From Mycobacterium paraterrae (GTDB lineage Bacteria > Actinomycetota > Actinomycetes > Mycobacteriales > Mycobacteriaceae), in assembly GCF_022430545.2 (NCBI RefSeq), contig NZ_CP092488.2:4278001-4342000 (forward strand): a DNA stretch of 64,000 nt, given 5' to 3'. Of the stretch, positions 44,422 to 55,681 are shown piece after piece. Position 1 is the first letter of the stretch. Every line of letters begins with the position of its first letter. The notes beneath the pieces are model-generated. The model did no database searches and was not told where the DNA came from. It saw nothing but the letters and a program-made list of their open reading frames with translations. A program made the translations under genes and the position numbers.

Positions 44422-46331
44422 GTGCCCAGGCCCGTGGCAACCCAGCGCGCGGCGAACGCCATCGTCCAAGCGAGAACGAACATGTAACTGAACGCGAACG
44501 CGGGCCACCGCCAGGTGTTGGTTTCGCGACGCATCACCGCGATCGTGGACATGCACTGCAACGCGAACATGAAGTAGACCATCAGCGCAATCACGGTCGG
44601 AGCGGTGAAGATGCGGTCACCGTGGTCGTCGGTCAGGGCGGCCAGGGCGTCCTGCGGAGACTCCGGGTCGGTCGCGGCCGCCACCTGTCCGAGGGTCGAG
44701 ACGAACACTTCGCGGGCCGACAGCGAGCCGACGAGAGCGATGTCGGTTCGCCAGTCGAAGCCCAGCGGCGCGAAGACTGGCTCGACCGCGCGACCCACGT
44801 CGGCGGCAAAGCTGTGGTTCATCACGTACGCGGTCGCGTCGGTTGTCGACATGCCTCGCGTCTGGGCTTCGCGCACTGGGAGGTTCAGCAGCGCCCACAG
44901 CACCAGCGACGTGGCAAGGATGATCGTCCCGGCCTTACGCAGGAACACCCGCGCCGCGCTCCACATCGCAGCCAGCATCGCCTGCGGCGACGGTAGCCGG
45001 TAGGGCGGCAGCTCCATGGTGAACGGCAGCAGATCCCCACGCAGAATGGTCGACTTGACAATCAGCGCTGCCAACAGCGCGGACAGCCCGCCGCCCAGAT
45101 AGAGCAGGAACATCGTGACGCCCTGCGCGCTGAGTCCACACCATCGGGTCCGCGGTGCCACCAACAGGCCGACCAGCAAGGTGTACACCGGCAACCGTGC
45201 CGAACAGGTCATCAGCGGCGCGGTGACGATCGTCGCGATTCGGTCGCGTGATGACGGCAGCGTTCTGGTCGCCATGATGCCGGGGATCGCGCAGGCGAAC
45301 GACGACAGCATCGCCACGAACGCGCGGCCCTCCAGCCCGGTCTTGGCCATCACCCGGTCCATCAGGAACGCCGCCCGCGACATGTAACCCACGCTCTCGA
45401 GGAACGCGAGCAGGCAAAACAACAAGACAATCTGGGGAATGAACTGCAAGACGGTGCCGACACCGCCGATGAGTCCCTGACTGAGCAGTCCACGCGCAAC
45501 GGGGTTGCCGACATGCTCGGCGACCTGGCCGCCCAGCCAGCTCAGCGCGCTGCCGATGCCGTCGCGCAACGGCGCCGCCGCAGTGAACAACACCTGGAAG
45601 AAGTAGAACATCACCGCGAAGAAGATGACCGTGCCCCACAGCGGATGCAGCAGCACCCGGTCGATCCGGGCCGTGCGTCGATCCGGTTGCGGCGCAATGT
45701 AATCGGCGGCTTCTAGGACGGACTGGCCCCAGGCATCAATGGCGTCCTGGCCGACCGGGGGCAGCACCGGCGGACGTTGCCACTGCTCCAAGGACGCCAG
45801 TTGCTTCCGCACGTGCTCGATGCCCGATCCACGGGACGCGACGACCGCGGTGACCGGGATGCCCAGCGCGGTGGAAAGCGCGCCGGTGTCGATGCGTCCG
45901 CCGCGGGGGGTCAGCTCGTCGCCCATGGTCAGCACCAACAGGCACGGCAGATCGAGCCGAATGACCTGCCCGATCAGCAGGATCGACCGACGCAGCGTGG
46001 TGGCATCGGCGACCAGCACGATCGCATCGGGCGGGTCGATGCCTGGGCACTCGCCCGTGAGCAGGTCGGTTACTACCTGCTCGTCTGGACTGATCGGGTC
46101 GAGGCTGTAGGTGCCGGGTAGATCTTCTACTGCGATCGGCACGCCGTCGACGTGGACGGTGCCCACGCTGCGTCCCACCGTGACGCCCGGATAGTTGCCG
46201 GTCTTGGCGCGTAAGCCGGTCAAATGGTTGAAGACGCTGGTCTTTCCGGCGTTCGGGCTACCGACCAGCGCCACCCGGCGGATACCGGTGACAGCAACCG
46301 CGGAACCTTCGACGTCATGGCAGGCCGTCAT
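44418..46331 (-). CDS. feoB: Ferrous iron transporter FeoB
   Basis: This 637-residue protein has an N-terminal GTPase domain with G1 GSPNAGKTSVF, G2/G3 NYPGVTVGRS and DLPGTYSLD. The C-terminal membrane domain has Gate motifs including SSFACAIPGIMATRT and ARLPVYTLLVGL. It imports Fe(II) across the inner membrane. The G4 motif reads LTMGDE, with Thr where Asn is usual; similar forms are recalled in actinobacteria. ATG 46331 overlaps the feoA stop. M. tuberculosis has no feo genes between Rv1491c and Rv1492, so this is an insertion relative to it. Confidence 0.92.
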   Translation of the reverse strand: MTACHDVEGSAVAVTGIRRVALVGSPNAGKTSVFNHLTGLRAKTGNYPGVTVGRSVGTVHVDGVPIAVEDLPGTYSLDPISPDEQVVTDLLTGECPGIDPPDAIVLVADATTLRRSILLIGQVIRLDLPCLLVLTMGDELTPRGGRIDTGALSTALGIPVTAVVASRGSGIEHVRKQLASLEQWQRPPVLPPVGQDAIDAWGQSVLEAADYIAPQPDRRTARIDRVLLHPLWGTVIFFAVMFYFFQVLFTAAAPLRDGIGSALSWLGGQVAEHVGNPVARGLLSQGLIGGVGTVLQFIPQIVLLFCLLAFLESVGYMSRAAFLMDRVMAKTGLEGRAFVAMLSSFACAIPGIMATRTLPSSRDRIATIVTAPLMTCSARLPVYTLLVGLLVAPRTRWCGLSAQGVTMFLLYLGGGLSALLAALIVKSTILRGDLLPFTMELPPYRLPSPQAMLAAMWSAARVFLRKAGTIILATSLVLWALLNLPVREAQTRGMSTTDATAYVMNHSFAADVGRAVEPVFAPLGFDWRTDIALVGSLSAREVFVSTLGQVAAATDPESPQDALAALTDDHGDRIFTAPTVIALMVYFMFALQCMSTIAVMRRETNTWRWPAFAFSYMFVLAWTMAFAARWVATGLGT

Positions 46332-46609
46332 CGGTCGGCATCGGGGACGACTTCGATGAGCCGTGCCTCGCGACTGCGCAGGCACAGCTCGGTGTCGTGC
46401 ACCCGATAGATGGTGGGGTCACCCAACGGGGCACGGCGGATCACGTCGACGCGGGCCTTGGCTCGAAAACCCAGCTGCCCCAACCGGTTCGCAATCGCCG
46501 GGTTCGCCTGTGCCACCGTACCGACAACCGTCGCCCGCCGCCCGGGGGTCAGCTGCGCAAGCACGATGGTCTCGGATTGATCGCGTGCGCTCTGCGGGTC
46601 AGTACGCAT
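46328..46609 (-). CDS. feoA: Ferrous iron transport protein FeoA
   Basis: This 93-residue SH3-like protein has the FeoA pattern LTPGRRATVVGTVAQANPAI, RLGQLGFRAKARVDVIRRAP and TELCLRSREARLIEV. It is a small cytoplasmic partner that supports FeoB. It is the first gene of the feoA-feoB-nfu operon. No ribosome site is strong before ATG 46609, so the transcript may be leaderless. Two palindromes lie directly upstream. Confidence 0.9.
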   Translation of the reverse strand: MRTDPQSARDQSETIVLAQLTPGRRATVVGTVAQANPAIANRLGQLGFRAKARVDVIRRAPLGDPTIYRVHDTELCLRSREARLIEVVPDADR

Positions 46610-46616
46610 GATCGCC

Positions 46617-46647
46617 CTAACGTTAGCCGTTCTACCTTAGTAAGGTA
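46617..46647. promoter_or_regulatory. Two palindromes upstream of feoA, candidate metal-regulator sites
   Basis: CTAACGTTAG (46617-46626) is a perfect 10-bp palindrome. TACCTTAGTAAGGTA (46633-46647) is a perfect palindrome around the central G46640. They lie 8 and 24 bases upstream of the feoA ATG. Half-sites such as TAAGGTA and CTAAC recall DtxR-family boxes (IdeR, MntR), but neither fits the full 19-bp IdeR consensus. The remaining bases to the divergent mutA gene (46648-46785) hold no visible gene. Confidence 0.6.
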
Positions 46648-46785
46648 CTCCTCACCTGGACGGGCGCCAGGCTGTTAAAACTCGCGCTTCGCAGTGTGAG
46701 GCGTGACACTAACGACCATCATTTAGCCTGGTTTGCGGGTGACAGACCAGCGTCGGGATGTCACGTGCTGGACAAGGAGCCGCCG

Positions 46786-48666
46786 GTGTCAGTCGATGTG
46801 TCCGCTGAGCCTGCCGATCTGGAGCAGGGTCGCGCCCGCTGGCGAACCGCGGTGGCCGGAGTCCTGGCCAAAAGCACCCGGCGTGATATCGACGACCTCG
46901 GGCCGGAACCCGAGCAGCTGCTCGAAACCCCCACCTACGAGGCCGTCGCGATCCGGGCGCTCTACACCGCGCTCGACGAGTTGCCCGAGCCGCCGCTACC
47001 GGGCGAATGGCCCTTTGTGCGCGGCGCCGACGCCTTACGCGACGTCAAGTCCGGGTGGAAGGTCGCCGAGGCCATCCCGGCCGGCCGGGTAGCCGGGGTG
47101 GCGGCCGAAGACGTCAACTCGGCGGTGCTGGCCGCGCTCGCCGAAGGCGCCAGCGCGCTACTGGTCCGGGTAGGGGAGTCGGGGGTGTTACCCGCCCACC
47201 TTCGCAAGGTGTTCGACGGCGTCTATTTGAGCATGGCGCCGGTGATCCTCGACGCCGGCGCCGATTACCAGGCGGCCGGTGAGGTGATGCTCGACCTGGT
47301 GGCCGACGTCGAACCCGACCAGCGCGAAATTGTGTCGGTCGACCTCGGTGCGGATCCGCTCAGCTCGGCGCTCAGCGGGCGCCCGGCCCCGCCGCTGGCA
47401 GAGGTCCTGGCCATGGCCGCCCGGTTGGCCGACACCATCGGGGTCCGAGCGATCACCGTCGACGGGCCCGCGTTGCACAACCTGGGCACCAACGCGACGT
47501 GGGAACTTGCCGGCAGCATTGCGGTCGCGGTCTCCTACCTGCGCGAGCTCACCGAAGCTGGCCTACCGGTCGCCAAGGCCCTGACCCAGATCAGTTTCCG
47601 GTTGGCCGCCGACGACGACCAGTTCCTGACGATCGCCAAAGTGAGGGTGTTGCGCCGACTGTGGGCACGCGTCGCCGAGGTCCTCGGAGCGCCCGACAGC
47701 GGCGGAGCCGTCGTGCACGCCGAGACATCGCTGCCGATGATGACCCAACGTGATCCGTGGGTGAACATGCTCCGCACGACGCTGGCCGCGTTCGGTGCCG
47801 GTGTCGGTGGTGCAGACACTGTCCTGGTGTATCCCTTCGACGTCGCTATTGACGGCGGATTCCCCGGGATGGCAACGAGTTTCGCGCGCCGGATGGCTCG
47901 CAACATCCAACTGCTGCTACTGGAAGAGTCACACGTCGGCCGGATCCTCGACCCCGCCGGCGGTTCATGGTTCGTTGAAGACCTCACCGACCGGTTGGCG
48001 CACCAGGCCTGGGATACCTTCCAGGACATCGAACGGCACGGCGGATTCGTCGAAGCGCGCGACTACATCGCGGGACACATCGACGAGATCGCCCGCCGGC
48101 GCGCGGACGACATCGCCCACCGCAGAACCGCGATCACCGGGGTCAACGAATACCCGAATATCGCGGAACCGGCTCTGCCGCAGAGCCTTTCATCGTATTC
48201 GCCGCTGGCCGCGGGCAAGCTCATCCGCTACGCCGCCGAGTTCGAGGCGTTGCGTGACCGGTCGGATGCGTTCCTGGGGCGCACGGAGTCGCGTCCCCGC
48301 GCGCTGCTGTTGCCACTTGGTCCACTGGCCGAGCACAACATCCGGACCACGTTCGCGTCGAACCTCTTGGCCTCCGGCGGTATCGAAGCCGTCAACCCGG
48401 GAACCATCGCAGCCGAGGGTGTAGCCAAGGCGGTCGCCGACGCGGGGTCGCCGGCCGTTGCGGTGGTTTGCGGTACCGACGTCCGGTACGGCACTGAGGC
48501 CTCAGCCGTCGTCGAGGCGGCCCGCGCCGCGGGTGTGGCGTACGTCTGTCTGGCCGGGCCGGCGAAGTCGGTGGCCGAGGCGGCGCATCAGCCGGACGAG
48601 TTTCTGACCGCGAAAATCAATGCGGTGCAAGCTCTTTCGAACCTGCTGGATCGTTTAGGGGCATAG
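46786..48666 (+). CDS. mutA: Methylmalonyl-CoA mutase small subunit (Rv1492 homologue)
   Basis: This 626-residue subunit pairs with MutB in the adenosylcobalamin-dependent mutase linking methylmalonyl-CoA and succinyl-CoA. It has the TIM-barrel region with RVGESGVLPAHLRKVFDGVY and ETSLPMMTQRDPWVNMLRTT. The C-terminal flavodoxin-like domain lacks the B12-binding DxHxxG motif, as expected of the beta chain. GTG 46786 has AAGGAG six bases upstream; the frame is open 30 codons further without such a site. mutB follows after five bases. Confidence 0.93.
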   Translation: MSVDVSAEPADLEQGRARWRTAVAGVLAKSTRRDIDDLGPEPEQLLETPTYEAVAIRALYTALDELPEPPLPGEWPFVRGADALRDVKSGWKVAEAIPAGRVAGVAAEDVNSAVLAALAEGASALLVRVGESGVLPAHLRKVFDGVYLSMAPVILDAGADYQAAGEVMLDLVADVEPDQREIVSVDLGADPLSSALSGRPAPPLAEVLAMAARLADTIGVRAITVDGPALHNLGTNATWELAGSIAVAVSYLRELTEAGLPVAKALTQISFRLAADDDQFLTIAKVRVLRRLWARVAEVLGAPDSGGAVVHAETSLPMMTQRDPWVNMLRTTLAAFGAGVGGADTVLVYPFDVAIDGGFPGMATSFARRMARNIQLLLLEESHVGRILDPAGGSWFVEDLTDRLAHQAWDTFQDIERHGGFVEARDYIAGHIDEIARRRADDIAHRRTAITGVNEYPNIAEPALPQSLSSYSPLAAGKLIRYAAEFEALRDRSDAFLGRTESRPRALLLPLGPLAEHNIRTTFASNLLASGGIEAVNPGTIAAEGVAKAVADAGSPAVAVVCGTDVRYGTEASAVVEAARAAGVAYVCLAGPAKSVAEAAHQPDEFLTAKINAVQALSNLLDRLGA

Positions 48667-48671
48667 CGACT

Positions 48672-50933
<2,262 letters not shown>

Positions 50934-50937
50934 CCGC

Positions 50938-51936
50938 ATGGCAACCGACAACGGCAGCGGCGTCGACACTCTCGCCGCGGCGGTGCGCGGCGGCGACCGC
51001 TCCGCGCTGCCGCGGGCGATCACACTGGTTGAGTCGACCCGTGCCGATCACCGCGATCGCGCGCAACAGCTGCTGCTGGAGCTGATGCCGGCCGCCGGCA
51101 ACGCCCTGCACGTCGGCATTACCGGGGTACCTGGAGTCGGCAAGTCGACGACGATCGAGGCTCTCGGCATGTACCTGATCGAGCAGGGTCACCGGGTTGC
51201 GGTACTTGCGGTCGACCCCTCGTCGACCCGCACCGGCGGGTCGATCCTCGGTGACAAAACCCGGATGCCGCGGCTGGCGACACATCCCGATGCCTATATC
51301 CGGCCGTCACCGACCTCGGGCACGTTGGGCGGAGTCGCCAAGGCGACCCGGGAAACGATCGTGTTGTTGGAGGCCGCCGGTTTCGACGTGATCCTTGTCG
51401 AGACCGTGGGTGTCGGGCAGTCGGAGGTTGCGGTGTCCAACATGGTGGACACCTTCGTCTTTCTGACGCTCGCCCGCACCGGCGATCAGCTACAGGGCAT
51501 CAAGAAGGGTGTGCTCGAGCTCGCCGACATCGTGGTGGTCAACAAGGCCGACGGCGATCACTTGGCGGAGGCGCGCAAAGCGGCTCGTGAGCTCTCGGGA
51601 GCGATTCGGCTCATCTATCCGCGCGAAACCCTCTGGCGTCCACCGGTTCTCACTATGAGCGCGTTGGAAGGCAGCGGATTGGCCGAGCTCTGGAGCACCG
51701 TCGAACGGCACCGGGACGTGCTCACCGAGGCAGGGGAGTTCGAGTCGCGGCGGCGGGCCCAACAAGTCGACTGGACGTGGCAGATGGTGCGCGACACCGT
51801 GCTGGACCGGGTGCTGTCCAACTCGGCGGTTCGCAAAGCTCGCGCCGACATCGAACGGCGGGTGACCAACGGTGAACTGACGCCGGCGCTGGCTGCTCAG
51901 CAAATTCTGGAACTAGCGTCCATAACGAATGGGTGA
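50938..51936 (+). CDS. meaB: Methylmalonyl-CoA mutase chaperone GTPase MeaB (Rv1496 homologue)
   Basis: This 332-residue G3E GTPase loads and protects the cobalamin of the mutase. The P-loop is GITGVPGVGKSTTIEALGMY, followed by VLAVDPSSTRTGGSILGDKTRM and VIVETVGVGQSE-type Walker B (FDVILVETVGVGQSEV). The NKxD motif is VVNKADGDHL. It begins four bases after mutB, so mutase and chaperone are made together. ATG 50938 is supported by that spacing. Confidence 0.94.
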   Translation: MATDNGSGVDTLAAAVRGGDRSALPRAITLVESTRADHRDRAQQLLLELMPAAGNALHVGITGVPGVGKSTTIEALGMYLIEQGHRVAVLAVDPSSTRTGGSILGDKTRMPRLATHPDAYIRPSPTSGTLGGVAKATRETIVLLEAAGFDVILVETVGVGQSEVAVSNMVDTFVFLTLARTGDQLQGIKKGVLELADIVVVNKADGDHLAEARKAARELSGAIRLIYPRETLWRPPVLTMSALEGSGLAELWSTVERHRDVLTEAGEFESRRRAQQVDWTWQMVRDTVLDRVLSNSAVRKARADIERRVTNGELTPALAAQQILELASITNG

Positions 51937-51978
51937 ATCCTCACTTCGTTCATAGAGTGAAACGGTAGATTCGACGAC

Positions 51979-53244
51979 ATGACCCTCGACGTAGTGGGCA
52001 AACGCCGGTCCGTGCTGCCGCGCGGCGTTCACGGCGCAGCCGATCCCCATTTCGCCTGCGCGGTGCGCAGCTTCGCCAGCACATTCCACGGCCGCCGATT
52101 CGGCGGCGGGGCACTGGCGGTGTATCTCGACGGCGAGCCTGTCGTCGACGTATGGACCGGCTACGCGGACCGGCGCGGACGCGAGCCGTGGACGGCGGAC
52201 ACCGGCGCGATGGTGTTCTCGGCGACCAAGGGGATGGCCTCGACCGTCATTCACCGTCTCGTCGACCGAGGCCTGATCGAATACGACGTACCCGTTGCGC
52301 AGTACTGGCCGGAGTTCGCCGCGAACGGCAAGGCCGACATCACCGTCCGCCAGATGATGCGCCACCAGGCTGGACTTTCGGCATTGCGCGGAGCCAGCAA
52401 ACGTGACCTGCTGGATCACGAGCTGATGGAGCGCCGCCTGGCGGCCGCACGTCCCGGCTATTCGTTCGGCAAGTCCGCGTATCACGCGCTGACCTACGGC
52501 TGGCTGCTGTCAGGCTTGGCGCGGGCGGTGACCGGGAAAGGCATGCGGGAACTGATCCGCACCGAGCTGGCCGAGCCGCTGGGCACCGACGGCCTGCATC
52601 TGGGTCGGCCGCCCGCGGCGGCGCCGACGCGGGCCGCGCAAATCATCATGCCGCAGAGCGCATTTCAGAACCCGGTGTTCAACGCGGTGGCGCCGCTGAT
52701 TGCCGCCATCCCGCAGGCCGCCGGTTTCAGCTCGATGTACTTCCCAGGCGTCAAAGCGGTCGCTCAAGGCGAGATTCCGTTGCTGGATGCCGAGATTCCG
52801 GCGGCCAACGGGGTCGCGACGGCGCGCGGGCTCGCGCGTATGTACGGAGCGCTCGCCAATGGAGGGCGCATCGACGGCACCCAGTTCCTGTCGCCTGAGG
52901 TGACGGCTGGACTCGTCGGTCGACGAAGCTCGCGGCCCGACGGGAACCTGGTAATACCGCTGTCGTTCCATCTCGGATATCACCAATTGCCGTTGGGCGT
53001 GGTTCCGGGATTCGGCCACGTCGGTCTGGGTGGTTCCGTCGGATGGGCCGATCCGGAGAGCGGTTTGGCGATCGGTTTCGTGCACAACCGTCTGCTCACG
53101 CCGTTCGTGCTCGTCGATCACGGCGGGTTAGTCGCCACCAGCGCGCTGTGCCGGATGGGTGCGGCCGCGGCGCGCAAGCATGGGTTCGAACAGGTAGCCG
53201 ACTTCGGGTCACCGTCTGTCGAGCCGGGAGCCATTGCCTTATAA
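51979..53244 (+). CDS. lipL: Serine hydrolase LipL, beta-lactamase family (Rv1497 homologue)
   Basis: This 421-residue class C beta-lactamase-like esterase has the nucleophile motif Ser81-Ala-Thr-Lys84 in MVFSATKGMAS, the YxN-type motif in SAYHALTYGWLLSGLARAV and a late HVGLGGSVGWAD. The M. tuberculosis homologue LipL is a lipase/esterase. No signal peptide is seen. ATG 51979 is the only start near the conserved N-terminus. It lies 42 bases after meaB and 18 before the next gene. Confidence 0.88.
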   Translation: MTLDVVGKRRSVLPRGVHGAADPHFACAVRSFASTFHGRRFGGGALAVYLDGEPVVDVWTGYADRRGREPWTADTGAMVFSATKGMASTVIHRLVDRGLIEYDVPVAQYWPEFAANGKADITVRQMMRHQAGLSALRGASKRDLLDHELMERRLAAARPGYSFGKSAYHALTYGWLLSGLARAVTGKGMRELIRTELAEPLGTDGLHLGRPPAAAPTRAAQIIMPQSAFQNPVFNAVAPLIAAIPQAAGFSSMYFPGVKAVAQGEIPLLDAEIPAANGVATARGLARMYGALANGGRIDGTQFLSPEVTAGLVGRRSSRPDGNLVIPLSFHLGYHQLPLGVVPGFGHVGLGGSVGWADPESGLAIGFVHNRLLTPFVLVDHGGLVATSALCRMGAAAARKHGFEQVADFGSPSVEPGAIAL

Positions 53245-53262
53245 CGGGTCTGCCAGATACAC

Positions 53263-53844
53263 GTGACGTCTGAGCGAGAAGGCCGAGTTCCCCGTCTGAC
53301 AGTGGACGAGGCGAAGGCCGCTGCGGACGAGGCGGGCGTTCCGGACTATATGGCCGAGCTCGCTATCTTCCAGGTGCTGCTCAACCACCCCAAGCTGGCT
53401 AGTGGTCTCAATGACCTTCTCGCCAGGATGCTGTGGCAGGGCAAGCTGGACTCCCGGTTACGCGAGCTCGCCATCATGCGGATCGCCTGGTTGACCGGAT
53501 GCGAATACGAATGGTCCCAGCACTGGCGGGTCGCCCAGGGGCTCGGGGTGAGCGCCGACGACCTGACCGGTGTTCGAGAATGGCAGTCGCACAGAGGGTT
53601 CGGCTCTACTGAGCAAGCTGTTCTGGCGGCGACCGACGACGTGGTACGCGGCGGCGTGGTCAGTGCCGACAGCTGGGCGGCGTGCAAGCGGGTGTTCGGC
53701 GACGACCAGGCGACGCTCGTCGAACTCGTCACAGCGATCGGCGCGTGGCGCATGGTTTCCTCGATTCTGCAAAGCTTGCAGGTGCCGCTCGAGGAGGACA
53801 TCGTCAGCTGGCCGCCGGACGGACGACAGCCTCGAGCTAACTGA
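53263..53844 (+). CDS. Carboxymuconolactone decarboxylase (CMD) family protein
   Basis: This 193-residue all-alpha protein has the CMD-family core LDSRLRELAIMRIAWLTGCE followed by YEWSQHWRVAQGLGVSADDL. The family includes AhpD-like peroxidases with a CxxC motif; here only one cysteine (in GCEYEWSQH) is present, so it is not an AhpD-type disulfide enzyme. Its substrate is unknown. GTG 53263 is the start. It may be co-transcribed with lipL. Its stop lies at the beginning of the 53842-53859 palindrome. Confidence 0.8.
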   Translation: MTSEREGRVPRLTVDEAKAAADEAGVPDYMAELAIFQVLLNHPKLASGLNDLLARMLWQGKLDSRLRELAIMRIAWLTGCEYEWSQHWRVAQGLGVSADDLTGVREWQSHRGFGSTEQAVLAATDDVVRGGVVSADSWAACKRVFGDDQATLVELVTAIGAWRMVSSILQSLQVPLEEDIVSWPPDGRQPRAN

Positions 53845-53859
53845 CTGACGCGTCAGTCA
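53842..53859. promoter_or_regulatory. Perfect 18-bp palindrome upstream of fadD, probable operator
   Basis: TGACTGACGCGTCAGTCA is a perfect palindrome with no loop, so it is a poor terminator and a good dimer-binding site. The form TGAC-N-centred-GTCA is common for TetR-family regulators. It lies 66 bases upstream of the fadD start at the head of the glycolipid locus. No TetR gene is present nearby, so any regulator is encoded elsewhere. Confidence 0.7.
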
Positions 53860-53925
53860 TTGCCCGGCAACGCATTTGGACTGCGCGTAGCGATTGCGCC
53901 TGCTGCCCGCGGCGGTAAAGTGACA

Positions 53926-55662
53926 ATGGTGGCCGAACTGACTATTCCCGATATTCTGCGCGAGCGCGCCAGTCTTCAGGCCAACGAGAAGGCGTTCACT
54001 TATATTGACTACGAGCAGAATTGGGACGGCGATTCGGAGACGATCACCTATTCCCAGCTGTACCGGCGGTCGTTGAATGTCGCGCAAGAAGTGCGCAAGC
54101 ATGGTGCCACCGGCGACCGCGCGGTCATCGTGGCGCCGCAGGGGCTGGCCTACATCGATGCGTTCTTCGGGGCGCTGCAGGCCGGACTGATTCCCGTCCC
54201 GCTCTCGGTGCCGTTGGGCGGAGTCGTCGACGAACGGGTGAATTCGGTCCTACTCGACGCGGCTCCTTCGGTCGTCCTCACGACCTCGGACGTGGCCCAA
54301 GGCGTGGCCGAATACCTCACGTCTCATCCCGACGCAGGATCCGCTCCCGTTCTCGTCGAGGTCGACCGGGTCGATCTGGAGGCCAAGAGCCAGTTCCGGC
54401 CCAGCCGTAAGACCCGGACCGAAACCGCGTACCTGCAATACACCTCTGGATCGACCCGTGCGCCTGCCGGCGTCGAAATCACGTACAAGAATCTGATGGC
54501 GAACTTCGAGCAGATGTTCGCCGACTACTTCGCCGACCGCGGTGCGGTATCGCCACCGGATACCACCTTTGTCTCGTGGCTGCCGTTCTACCACGACATG
54601 GGACTGCTGATCGGCGTCTGTGTGCCGCTGTTGGCCGGGCACCACGCGGTGCTCACCAGCCCGGTCGCGTTCCTGGCGCGACCCGCCCGGTGGCTGCGGT
54701 TACTGGGCGCGTATCGCCACACCTTCTCTGCGGGGCCCAATTTCGCGTTCGAGGTCGCCGCGCGAAAGACGTCCGACGACGAATTGCAGGGCGTTGACCT
54801 CAGCGGAGTGCTGGGCATCATCAACGGCAGCGAGCGCGTCCAACCGGCGACGTTGAAGCGCTTCAACGAACGCTTCGCCCCGTTCAACTTTCCGGCGACG
54901 GCAATTCGTCCCTCCTACGGCATGGCCGAAGCCACGGTGTACATCGTGACCCGTCAACCCGGGGAGCAGCACATCGTTCACTTCGATTCCGAAGGCTTGT
55001 CCGATGGCCACGCCCAGCGCTGCGAAAACCAAGACGGCACAGCGCTTGTCAGCTACGGCGTGCCGCGCTCGCCGATTCTGCGGATCGTCGATCCCGACAC
55101 CAGCGTCGAATGTGGAGCTGCCACTATCGGCGAGATCTGGGTGCACGGCGACAATGTCGCCACCGGTTACTGGCGCAAACCGCAGGAAACCGAATATTCC
55201 TTCCGCGCCAAGCTTTCCGATCCGTCGCCGGGCACCCCCGAAGGTCCCTGGTTGAGGACCGGCGACCTGGGCTTCTTTCACGACGACGAACTGTTCATCA
55301 TCGGTCGGATCAAGGACCTGCTGATTGTCTACGGGCGCAATCACTCGCCCGACGACATCGAGGCGACCATCCAACTGATCACCCGTGGGCGCTGCGTGGC
55401 GATCTCGGTCCCTGACGACGGCATCGAGAAGCTGGTCGCTATCGCCGAACTCAAGGACCAGGCGCGCCAAGATGCGGCCCAGCAATTGGCGAGCGTAAAA
55501 AACGATGTCACGTCGGCGATCTCGACATCGCACGGCTTGAGCATCGCCGATCTCGTCCTCGTGCCGCCGGGGTCGATACCGATCACCACCAGCGGCAAGG
55601 TGCGGCGCCGAGCGTGCGTCGAACAGTATCAGCAAGACCGGTTCGCGCGCCTCGACGCCTAG
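53926..55662 (+). CDS. Fatty acyl-AMP ligase, FadD25/FadD24 type
   Basis: This 578-residue adenylate-forming enzyme matches FadD25 (Rv1521) along its length. It has the P-loop YLQYTSGSTRAPAGVEITYK, WLPFYHDMGLLIGV, RPSYGMAEATVYIVTR and LRTGDLGFFHDDELFIIGRI-type motifs and the closing VLVPPGSIPITTSGKVRRRA. The insertion motif of FAALs is present, so it probably activates a fatty acid as acyl-AMP for a polyketide synthase rather than making acyl-CoA. ATG 53926 (MVAELTIPDILRER) is chosen by homology. The link to surface glycolipid synthesis comes from its neighbours. Confidence 0.9.
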   Translation: MVAELTIPDILRERASLQANEKAFTYIDYEQNWDGDSETITYSQLYRRSLNVAQEVRKHGATGDRAVIVAPQGLAYIDAFFGALQAGLIPVPLSVPLGGVVDERVNSVLLDAAPSVVLTTSDVAQGVAEYLTSHPDAGSAPVLVEVDRVDLEAKSQFRPSRKTRTETAYLQYTSGSTRAPAGVEITYKNLMANFEQMFADYFADRGAVSPPDTTFVSWLPFYHDMGLLIGVCVPLLAGHHAVLTSPVAFLARPARWLRLLGAYRHTFSAGPNFAFEVAARKTSDDELQGVDLSGVLGIINGSERVQPATLKRFNERFAPFNFPATAIRPSYGMAEATVYIVTRQPGEQHIVHFDSEGLSDGHAQRCENQDGTALVSYGVPRSPILRIVDPDTSVECGAATIGEIWVHGDNVATGYWRKPQETEYSFRAKLSDPSPGTPEGPWLRTGDLGFFHDDELFIIGRIKDLLIVYGRNHSPDDIEATIQLITRGRCVAISVPDDGIEKLVAIAELKDQARQDAAQQLASVKNDVTSAISTSHGLSIADLVLVPPGSIPITTSGKVRRRACVEQYQQDRFARLDA

Positions 55663-55681
55663 AAGACAGGGACTCGCCATC

